Under the pieces are notes generated by a model. It did not search any database, was not told the origin of the DNA, and saw only the letters and a list, made by a program, of their open reading frames with translations. A DNA stretch of 28,180 nt from JAXGVG01 sp040773965 (lineage in GTDB: Bacteria > Pseudomonadota > Alphaproteobacteria > UBA9219). This document shows, one piece after another, positions 22,429 through 28,180 of the stretch. The position numbers and the translations under genes are program-made. Position 1 is the first letter of the stretch. Every line of letters begins with the position of its first letter. Where the stretch lies: assembly GCA_040773965.1 (NCBI GenBank), contig JAXGVG010000004.1, positions 1 to 28,180 of the forward strand. Direction: 5' to 3'.

Positions 22429-22995
22429 ATGACCGTTACGCTTTCCGACAAAAATATTGCTATTCTGGCCGCTAACGGCTTTGACGAAAAACACATGACC
22501 GCTATGCAAAGGGCTTTCACGAAAGCCAAGATTCCTCATAAAGTCATCGCCCCCGAACAAGGCCTCGTCAACGGATGGCAAGACAACGCTTGGGGGCACT
22601 ATTTTACCGTCGATGCGCCCATCAACACCGCGCTGGGGTCAGATTTCGACGCTCTGGTGCTTGTGGGCGGCGAACGTAGCGTGGACAAGCTGAAGACGAA
22701 CCCGCATACGCGGCGCATCATCAATCATTTTCTGGAAGCCGGGAAACCTATCGCCGCCATCGGTGCCGGCGTTGCGTTGCTGACTCTGTCTCCCAAAAGT
22801 GCCGGGCGCTGCGTCGCCGCGCCGATTTTCCTGCAGGATGAGTTAAAGGCGGCCAAAATGGAATCCAGCGCTGAAGACCAAGTGACCGACGGTTTGATTC
22901 ACTCCTCGAGCGGGGCGAATATAGACGCCTGGGTTGAGATGGCATTGTCGCTGTTCGAAGAGATGGCGCTTGTGGAAGAGCAGGCGGCCGCCTGA
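22429..22995 (+). CDS. DJ-1/PfpI-like protein without nucleophilic cysteine
   Basis: 188 residues with a class-I glutamine-amidotransferase-like fold. KNIAILAANGFDEKHMTAM begins the domain, followed by DFDALVLVGGERSVDKL (about 72-88). The nucleophile elbow reads IAAIGAGVALL (108-118), where active DJ-1/PfpI members have ICHG. Both the Cys and the next His are replaced by Gly and Ala, so protease or glyoxalase activity is unlikely. It resembles the inactive C-terminal domain of large catalases. AGGAGA lies 11 bp upstream of the ATG. It ends 63 bp before dsbB; co-transcription is possible. Confidence 0.8.
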   Translation: MTVTLSDKNIAILAANGFDEKHMTAMQRAFTKAKIPHKVIAPEQGLVNGWQDNAWGHYFTVDAPINTALGSDFDALVLVGGERSVDKLKTNPHTRRIINHFLEAGKPIAAIGAGVALLTLSPKSAGRCVAAPIFLQDELKAAKMESSAEDQVTDGLIHSSSGANIDAWVEMALSLFEEMALVEEQAAA

Positions 22996-23058
22996 GTGCG
23001 GAGCTTTCCGTTTTCCATGGAAGGTGACATCTTCGTCCGCCGGTGACATAATGGATCT

Positions 23059-23625
23059 ATGAACAAGTCGCCTTGTTTTCTTTGCCATACTCTTTTGGCC
23101 ATGCCATGGGCGGGACTTATCCTTCTTTTGGCCGGGGCCGGGGCGCTGATTGCCGCTTTTTCCGCCGAGCATCTTTTCGGCATACAGGCTTGCTCGTTGT
23201 GTTATTGGGAACGGGTTCCTTATGTCGCGGTTATCTTTTTTTCGGCGCTCGCTCTGTTATGGCGGCCTTATGGGCGGGCGGCGCGCGTTCTGATCGCGCT
23301 TTGCTCGATCGCGTTTCTTGTCAGTATGGGACAGGCGATCTTCCATACCGGCGTCGAGCAGCACTGGTGGGCGGACCTTTCCAGTTGCGCCCTTGAGCCG
23401 CTGGAGGCGGAAAACCTGACGGAACTTCGCAATCAGTTGCTGGCCCAAAGCACGGTCCCCTGCGACCAGATAAGCTGGACGTTCCTTGGCGTGTCGATGG
23501 TGATATGGAACGTTTTCTTTTCGCTGGCGATGGCCTTGTTTGCGGAAGAATCCGCACGGCGCGGTTTTAAGGAGGGGGGTGTCGCCCCCTGCTTCATCTG
23601 CCAACGTTTTAAGCCGAAAGCCTGA
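23059..23625 (+). CDS. dsbB: Disulfide bond formation protein DsbB
   Basis: 188-residue inner-membrane quinone reductase that re-oxidises DsbA. Four hydrophobic helices are visible (about 13-33, 54-68, 75-95, 140-162). The first redox pair is Cys45/Cys48 (QACSLCYWERVPY) and the second Cys110/Cys135. In addition there is a CFLC at 6-9 before the first helix and a CFIC near residue 178-181 at the cytoplasmic tail, which ordinary DsbB lacks. No strong ribosome binding site is seen before the ATG. It converges with the HNH gene, with one base between the stops. No DsbA gene is in the window. Confidence 0.88.
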   Translation: MNKSPCFLCHTLLAMPWAGLILLLAGAGALIAAFSAEHLFGIQACSLCYWERVPYVAVIFFSALALLWRPYGRAARVLIALCSIAFLVSMGQAIFHTGVEQHWWADLSSCALEPLEAENLTELRNQLLAQSTVPCDQISWTFLGVSMVIWNVFFSLAMALFAEESARRGFKEGGVAPCFICQRFKPKA

Positions 23626-23626
23626 A

Positions 23627-24190
23627 TTAAGCCTGTTCGAGTTCCGTATCCCAATAGAGATAGTCGCGCCAGCTTTCGTGGAGATAGTTGGGCGGGAAGG
23701 CGCGGCCGTTTTCCTGCAATTCGAAGCTGGTGGGGCGCCACGGTTTGCGTCGCGGGAACATTCCGCATTGTTCCGGCAGACGATAGCCTTTGCGTAGGTT
23801 GCAATGCGTGCAAGCGGTCACGACGTTATCCCAGACCGTACGTCCTCCCTTGGAACGCGGAATAAGATGATCGAAGGTCAAATCGGGCGTTGGGTGCTGG
23901 CTGCTGCAATATTGGCAAGTGAATCGGTCCCGTAAAAAGACGTTAAACCGCGTGAAAGCTGGATGACGCGACGCCGCGATATAGTCCTTTAGCGCTATGA
24001 CGCTTGGCAAACGCATCGAAAAAGTCGGCGAGCGTACGACGCGGTTATATTCGGAAAGAATGTTGACACGCCCCAGAAAGACAGCCTTGACCGTATCTTG
24101 CCAGCACCAGAGCGACAACGGGAAGTAGCTCAACGGGCGAAAATCGGCGTTGAGGACGAGGGCCGGACAACTTTCAGGCGGTGGCGTCAA
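23627..24190 (-). CDS. HNH endonuclease
   Basis: 187-residue protein with an HNH nuclease domain at about 85-135. Zinc-type cysteines are Cys92/Cys95 (CQYC) and Cys127/Cys130 (CTHC); the catalytic core is DHLIPRSKGGRTVWDN (Asp107, His108, Asn122). The family is common and conserved in Alphaproteobacteria as a stand-alone gene; its biological role is not clear. The only possible start near the N-terminus is TTG at 24190, with AGGAGG about 9 bases upstream inside a hairpin. C-terminal 45 residues are Trp/Arg-rich. Confidence 0.85.
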   Translation of the reverse strand: MTPPPESCPALVLNADFRPLSYFPLSLWCWQDTVKAVFLGRVNILSEYNRVVRSPTFSMRLPSVIALKDYIAASRHPAFTRFNVFLRDRFTCQYCSSQHPTPDLTFDHLIPRSKGGRTVWDNVVTACTHCNLRKGYRLPEQCGMFPRRKPWRPTSFELQENGRAFPPNYLHESWRDYLYWDTELEQA

Positions 24191-24200
24191 AGCTCAATCC

Positions 24201-24220
24201 CTCCTGTTGGCCGACAGGAG
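24201..24220 (-). promoter_or_regulatory. Hairpin sequestering the HNH ribosome binding site
   Basis: On the minus strand CTCCTGT (24220-24214) pairs perfectly with ACAGGAG (24207-24201) around CGGCCA; the AGGAGG Shine-Dalgarno is formed by the second arm and the next bases. With the TTG start this should keep translation low unless the stem opens (RNA thermometer, protein or antisense control). Confidence 0.5.
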
Positions 24221-24300
24221 CGCGCCAATAGGCTTCTTAGACTCGTGCCGGGAATAGAAACGGTTTAGATAATCAGGCGGAAGTTCGCAAGCCCCGGTTT

Positions 24301-24948
24301 TTATAGGCCTAAAACGCGCCTTAAAAAGCGCAATCCCTCGGCAAGGCCCGTATCGTCGATACTGTGGCCGAGGCCCGGACAGGCAAGGCCCGCCACGTTA
24401 ATGTTCGCGTTTTGTAGCCCCATTTCGGCATGCGCCATGGCCTTAAAGGGTATGACTTCGTCGTGTGTGCCGTGAACAAGCATGACGGGCGGCGCCGATT
24501 GACGTTCTTTCGGTAACGTTTCGGCGCCGACCAGAGCGCCCGAATAGCCCAAAACGCCGGCCAGCGCCTGCTGGCGCCTCGGCGCGGCATACAACGCCAT
24601 CATCGTCCCCTGGGAAAATCCGGCCAGTGCCACACAGCACGGCGCAAGTTGGCGCGTTTCGATCACATGATCGACGTATTCGTTCAAATACGGCGCGGCT
24701 TTTTTAACGCCCTCGAGAATAACGGGCGGCGACCAATCTTGCGCGCTGAACCATTGAAAGCCGAAGGGGGCCATATCGCAGGGAAAGGGAGCATCGCAGG
24801 CGAGAAATTCGGCATCCGGCAAACCGCTTTGCCAAATCCGGCCCAGTTCGATGAGACCCGCGCTGCTGTCGCCGAGGCCATGGATGAGTATGACGGCCTG
24901 TTTCGGTTTGCCGCCGGCAAGTGGCTTAATGGTGCGATCGTTCAACAT
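24301..24948 (-). CDS. Carboxylesterase/phospholipase-type alpha/beta hydrolase
   Basis: 215 residues of the PF02230 type (small cytosolic carboxylesterase, acyl-protein thioesterase-like). The oxyanion region is ILIHGLGDSSAG (20-31), the nucleophile Ser112 is in the GFSQG elbow, Asp163 in HGTHDEVIPF, and His195 in GLGHSID, so the catalytic triad is complete. No signal peptide is present. The ATG has AGGT about 6 bases upstream. It follows the exported SIMPL-like gene by 60 bp on the same strand and may be in the same transcript. The natural substrate is unknown. Confidence 0.88.
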   Translation of the reverse strand: MLNDRTIKPLAGGKPKQAVILIHGLGDSSAGLIELGRIWQSGLPDAEFLACDAPFPCDMAPFGFQWFSAQDWSPPVILEGVKKAAPYLNEYVDHVIETRQLAPCCVALAGFSQGTMMALYAAPRRQQALAGVLGYSGALVGAETLPKERQSAPPVMLVHGTHDEVIPFKAMAHAEMGLQNANINVAGLACPGLGHSIDDTGLAEGLRFLRRVLGL

Positions 24949-25008
24949 AGATGTTACCTGTGTGTTGGCGCTGGCGAGCCAACAGTGAAAATAGTTTATT
25001 CGTTATGA

Positions 25009-25761
25009 CTACCGGTTCGACGAAGGCACAACGGGCATGGTCGAGTGTGCCGGAGGCGTTACGGCGAGAACGACGCGTGCCGTCAGCGTAATCTTCTCCG
25101 AACGCTCCATGGGGTGCGCCGCCATCGCATTGACCGTCCCGCCGCCGCTTTTCAGGGGAATGGCGGCTTCCGAGAAACCGCGCATCACTTGCGGCATGGG
25201 GCGGGGCGCGACGGCCTCGTTATCGCTTGTGAAATTGATGAGCGCGATCCGATAGGCTCGTCCCGGCAGGGAGGCATTGAGCGTCGCCAGTTGCTCACTG
25301 GCCATTTTATAGATTTTTGCGCGCAATTGGGCATTGGCGGCCTGTGTTTCCTCCAGCGTCGGTGTGAAATCGATGGCGCTTATGGATAGCTGCATGCCCG
25401 CTTTGCTGAGTTTTTTGGCGTTTTCATAAAGGCCGGTTAACTCCGCCTCCGGTACACGCGCTTCGTATTCGGCGCTCCAGCGTTCAAGGCCCGTGTTGTC
25501 CTGATCGCGGTTGAATGAGACGAGACGCCAGTCGGTTTTTACCAGATCCCCGACGGCTTTGCTCATGGCGCCGGCCGAGTTGCCGCTGACCGCCGCTTCG
25601 ACCGAAACGGTGACGCGGGCGGTTTTCGTCGTTACCCAGTCTTCAGCCGAAAGGTCGAAAATGACCCGGTCGTCGGGTTTGGGCTCGCCTGCGAATGAGG
25701 GCAGCGGAAAGCTCAAAAGGAACAGGGCAAGAAAGAGTATGGCAGAGCGAAGTCCGGTCAT
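25009..25761 (-). CDS. Exported protein, SIMPL (DUF541)-like
   Basis: 250 residues. A signal peptide covers 1-24 (ends PLPSFA). The mature part has the helix-strand pattern of SIMPL-domain proteins: WVTTKTARVTVSVEAAVSG near the N-terminus, a helical centre (TLEETQAANAQLRAKIYKMA), and KITLTARVVLAV near the end. The assignment is by pattern only. The frame extends to 25902, but the ATG at 25761 starts the signal and has GGAG just upstream; an ATG at 25773 overlaps the FzlA stop (TAATG), so both coupling and re-start are possible. It lies directly behind the FzlA gene. Function is unknown; a periplasmic role is inferred. Confidence 0.65.
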   Translation of the reverse strand: MTGLRSAILFLALFLLSFPLPSFAGEPKPDDRVIFDLSAEDWVTTKTARVTVSVEAAVSGNSAGAMSKAVGDLVKTDWRLVSFNRDQDNTGLERWSAEYEARVPEAELTGLYENAKKLSKAGMQLSISAIDFTPTLEETQAANAQLRAKIYKMASEQLATLNASLPGRAYRIALINFTSDNEAVAPRPMPQVMRGFSEAAIPLKSGGGTVNAMAAHPMERSEKITLTARVVLAVTPPAHSTMPVVPSSNR

Positions 25762-25772
25762 GGCGTTCTCCA

Positions 25773-26456
25773 TTAAAAGTCGAGGTTGGCATAGTTCGTC
25801 GCGGGAAGAAGCCCCGCTATATGATCGCTGAGAAGAGAGCGGAAGGATGGACGCGACTTGATCCGGGCATACCAGTCCCGGGCTTCGGGATGGCGGTTCC
25901 ACGGCACGTCGCCGATATAATCGATGGACGATAATTGCGCAGCGGCGGCCAAGTCGGCATAGGTGATGAAATCCCCCGCCAGCCAGTTCCGGCGCTGGGT
26001 CAACCAGCCGATGTAGTCGAGATGGCCGTGAATGTTCTGATAACCCGTGCGGATACGGACGCTGTCAGGTTCCCCAGCGCTTTGAAGTTTTTTATAGGCT
26101 TTCTCAAAAATAAGGTGACACGTCACTTCGTTCCATGTCTTGACTTCGAACCAGTGGACGAGGCGGCGGACTTCTGCCCGAAGCGTCGGATCGTTGCTGA
26201 GAAGCGTTGGACCCGTCTGGGTTTCCTCAAGATATTCGCAAATGGGCGTGGCTTCGGCGAGCAGAAGCTTTTTGCCTTCATCCTCGATAGCGAGCACCGG
26301 AACATCCCCGGCTGGGCTGATTTTCAAAAAACCGGGCTGCGGATCCCATGGCTTTTCGGTGATCGTTTCAAAGGGCAATCCCTTTTCGGCAAGCGCCAGC
26401 CTAACCCGGCGCGAAGGCGGATCGAGGGGATAATGGTAAAGGCGAAAAAACGGCAT
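25773..26456 (-). CDS. fzlA: FtsZ-localised GST-fold protein FzlA
   Basis: 227-residue glutathione-S-transferase-fold protein that binds FtsZ and is needed for constriction in Caulobacter and relatives. The thioredoxin-like N-domain reads FRLYHYPLDPPSRRVRLALAEK, then SPAGDVPVL and ATPICEYLEET. The helical C-domain has EVRRLVHWFEVKTWNEVT, DYIGWLTQRRNWLAGDFITYADL, and IKSRPSFRSLL. The end ATNYANLDF matches the conserved C-terminal tail that binds FtsZ. There is no active-site Cys for GSH chemistry near the N-terminus. It follows the DUF58 gene by 72 bp and overlaps the next start by one base. Confidence 0.88.
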   Translation of the reverse strand: MPFFRLYHYPLDPPSRRVRLALAEKGLPFETITEKPWDPQPGFLKISPAGDVPVLAIEDEGKKLLLAEATPICEYLEETQTGPTLLSNDPTLRAEVRRLVHWFEVKTWNEVTCHLIFEKAYKKLQSAGEPDSVRIRTGYQNIHGHLDYIGWLTQRRNWLAGDFITYADLAAAAQLSSIDYIGDVPWNRHPEARDWYARIKSRPSFRSLLSDHIAGLLPATNYANLDF

Positions 26457-26528
26457 GGCGGGTTTTCAAGAGCCGAAAAAGCTATAAAAAGATCCTACCA
26501 CACCCTTTGGACCAAAAAAAGGCAGGAT

Positions 26529-27293
26529 CTACAGCGCATAATTTTCCTGAACCTGCGCTTCGCGGAGCGGGGCCGTCAAAAGATGGAAGATGTGGGAGAG
26601 GACAACGCAGGGGGAGTCGGCAACGTCATGGGATAAAAAATGCCATCCGACGTTATTGAGAGTGGAGGAGAAAGGAGGGGGCGTTCCGGCTTCTCCGGCA
26701 TTGACAATTTGGCAAAACGCGCCACGTACATGAATCGAGGCATAAGAACGGATAAAATTTTGCCAGTATTCCGAAGAGAAAGAAAAATCGCTGAATATAA
26801 TCATATGAGCGTGGCGCGATATTTTTGTGACAGGCGGAAGTTCTTCTGTTTTTTGCAGGGGCAGAAAATGAGAAGTTAATGTCCTGAAGCCTGTCATGCC
26901 ATTCACAGTCAGCAGGTGCGGGCCGAGCCAAACGACTTTTTCGCCGCCGCGTAAAAGCATGTGAGACAGGGCAAAAGCGATGGTAAAGGCGCGGTCGGCC
27001 TTTGCGGGCGAGGACGGATTCGGCTGTTTGTGCATGCGGGGCGAACGGTCGGCCCAAAAATAAACCGTTTGCGGCGGCGGGCGGTCTTTATCGCGGACGT
27101 ATAATTTCGTACTGCGTGCGCATTGCCGCCAGTCGATCATCGTGGCGGGTTCGCCTCCCTGATACGAACGATACTGCCAGTAATCCTCGCCAAAGCCGAC
27201 ACGTCGGTGGCTGGGGACGTTTTGCCGGACAATGGAGGCCAGACGCTCGGCTTCGATTTGAAGCGGCAGCGGCGGGTGCGGCGTTTCGTTCAT
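26529..27293 (-). CDS. DUF58-domain protein
   Basis: 254 residues with the DUF58 signature YRSYQGGEPATMIDWRQCARSTKLYVRDKD in residues about 42-71 (von Willebrand-A-like fold follows, to about 230). DUF58 proteins are partners of MoxR AAA+ ATPases and thought to help in maturing or assembling other proteins. The start codon directly follows the MoxR stop (TAA ATG), so they are translated together. No membrane segment is visible here; some family members have two. Some segments (residues 150-200) are Phe- and Ser-rich. Confidence 0.9.
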   Translation of the reverse strand: MNETPHPPLPLQIEAERLASIVRQNVPSHRRVGFGEDYWQYRSYQGGEPATMIDWRQCARSTKLYVRDKDRPPPQTVYFWADRSPRMHKQPNPSSPAKADRAFTIAFALSHMLLRGGEKVVWLGPHLLTVNGMTGFRTLTSHFLPLQKTEELPPVTKISRHAHMIIFSDFSFSSEYWQNFIRSYASIHVRGAFCQIVNAGEAGTPPPFSSTLNNVGWHFLSHDVADSPCVVLSHIFHLLTAPLREAQVQENYAL

Positions 27294-28180
27294 TTAAAGG
27301 TTCGCCGCGGAATAAACCATCGACTGTATGACTTCATCGATGCGGATCCCATCGGCGCGCGCGGCAAAGCTGAGCGCCATGCGATGCTTCAGTATCGGTT
27401 TCGCAAGAGCCAGAACGTCCTTCATCGTCGCCGAAGCGTTGCCGTTGATAAGAGCGCGCGCGCGCGCCGCCAGACTGAAGGCCTGACTGGCACGAGGCCC
27501 CGGACCCCATGTGACGTATTTTTTAACGAGGTCGATGGAGCTTGTTTCGGGTCGCCCGTTGCGCACGAGCGCAAGAATGCCTTCCCGAAGCTTCTCGTCC
27601 AGAGGCATTTGACGCACCAATTGCTGGAGGTCCTTTAATTCGTTCGCATAGATGACGTTGCGGATGACGCCGTCGAATGGCATCGATGTGTTTTGCACAA
27701 TCTGGCGCTCGGCTTCGAGGTCGGGATAGTCCACGTCAATTTGAAGAAGAAAACGGTCAAGCTGCGCTTCGGGCAGAGGATAGATGCCTTCCTGTTCGAT
27801 GGGGTTTTGCGTCGCCAGTACGTGAAAGGGCGTGGGGAGAGCGTGTTCGCGCCCGACGACGGTTACGTTATGTTCCTGCATTGCCTGAAGAAGGGCGGCC
27901 TGCGTACGGGGGCTGGCGCGGTTGATTTCGTCGACCATAAGAAGCTGGCAGAAAACAGGGCCTTGAATGAAACGGAAATTCCGTTTGCCGTAATCGACTT
28001 CTTCAAGGACTTCCGCGCCGATAATATCGGCGGGCATAAGATCGGGCGTGCATTGGATGCGTTTGGTATCGAGACCCAATACTTTGCCGAGCGTTGTCGC
28101 CAGACGGGTTTTGGCAAGACACGGCAAGCCGATGAGCAAGGCATGGCCGCTCGCAAGGATAGTGGTAAGGGTGTTGGTAA
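27294..28180 (-). CDS. MoxR-family AAA+ ATPase (5' part missing)
   Basis: The visible 294 residues run off the right edge without a start. The P-loop region reads ALLIGLPCLAKTRLA (the usual GVPGLAKT has Cys in place of the second Gly). Walker B is LLMVDEINRASPRTQAALLQAM, sensor 1 is LATQNPIEQEGIYPLPEAQLDRF, and a lid domain follows. These are clear MoxR features. MoxR-DUF58 pairs act as chaperone-like modules. The TTG inside the P-loop (28139) is not the true start. Upstream codons continue the MoxR helix (TNTLTTILASGHALL). Confidence 0.92.
   Translation of the reverse strand, partial: TNTLTTILASGHALLIGLPCLAKTRLATTLGKVLGLDTKRIQCTPDLMPADIIGAEVLEEVDYGKRNFRFIQGPVFCQLLMVDEINRASPRTQAALLQAMQEHNVTVVGREHALPTPFHVLATQNPIEQEGIYPLPEAQLDRFLLQIDVDYPDLEAERQIVQNTSMPFDGVIRNVIYANELKDLQQLVRQMPLDEKLREGILALVRNGRPETSSIDLVKKYVTWGPGPRASQAFSLAARARALINGNASATMKDVLALAKPILKHRMALSFAARADGIRIDEVIQSMVYSAANL

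Overview
The window looks like a chromosomal segment of an alphaproteobacterium. The clearest sign is an FzlA-type GST-fold protein ending in YANLDF. A CnoX/YbbN thioredoxin, LON-like substrate-binding protein and Trm112 run next to each other, and there is an alphaproteobacterial-style HNH protein. No rRNA or ribosomal protein gene is present, so genus and species cannot be given.

Left end (1-2340): the N-terminal part of a C5-cytosine DNA methyltransferase fused to a helix-turn-helix runs off the left edge. It is followed by about 1.1 kb without a convincing gene, containing a 292-bp MITE-like element with terminal inverted repeats (871-1162). Next comes an XRE-type repressor with a candidate promoter and operator at its 5' end.

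2340-7215 (minus strand): the most interesting block. Five exported proteins lie in the order Asn/Thr-rich repeat protein, small 125-aa protein, C39 cysteine peptidase, 199-aa protein, and coiled-coil plus beta-barrel outer-membrane protein. The peptidase and the coiled-coil barrel strongly resemble FapD and FapF of the Pseudomonas functional-amyloid (Fap) system, but the subunits are very different. Two of the small proteins carry a Sec signal peptide followed by a second motif, L-x(4)-M-x(3)-R-G-A, that matches a double-glycine C39 leader. This suggests two-step processing by the adjacent peptidase, and I regard it as a divergent or new amyloid/adhesin secretion system.

7563-17155: an exopolysaccharide locus of the PEP-CTERM/exosortase-associated type. 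A WbaP-like sugar transferase diverges from an operon encoding a polysaccharide export protein, an outer-membrane barrel, a chain-length determinant, a tyrosine autokinase and a PrsT-like TPR lipoprotein. A protein with a VPLPA/PEP-CTERM-like sorting tail follows. No exosortase is in the window. Together with the Fap-like block this makes an extracellular-matrix (biofilm) island.

17160-20940: tRNA-Gly(GCC), then CnoX, LON-substrate-binding protein and Trm112 in one tight operon. A hypothetical helical protein follows on the other strand, then tRNA-Thr(CGT) with an unusual repeat-hairpin and a terminator behind it.

20968-28180: mostly housekeeping or accessory genes: a degenerate EAL protein, a DJ-1/PfpI-like protein without its nucleophilic Cys, DsbB, an HNH endonuclease with a sequestered ribosome binding site, and an alpha/beta hydrolase. 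The window ends with a minus-strand series MoxR ATPase - DUF58 - FzlA - exported SIMPL-like protein, with MoxR running off the right edge.
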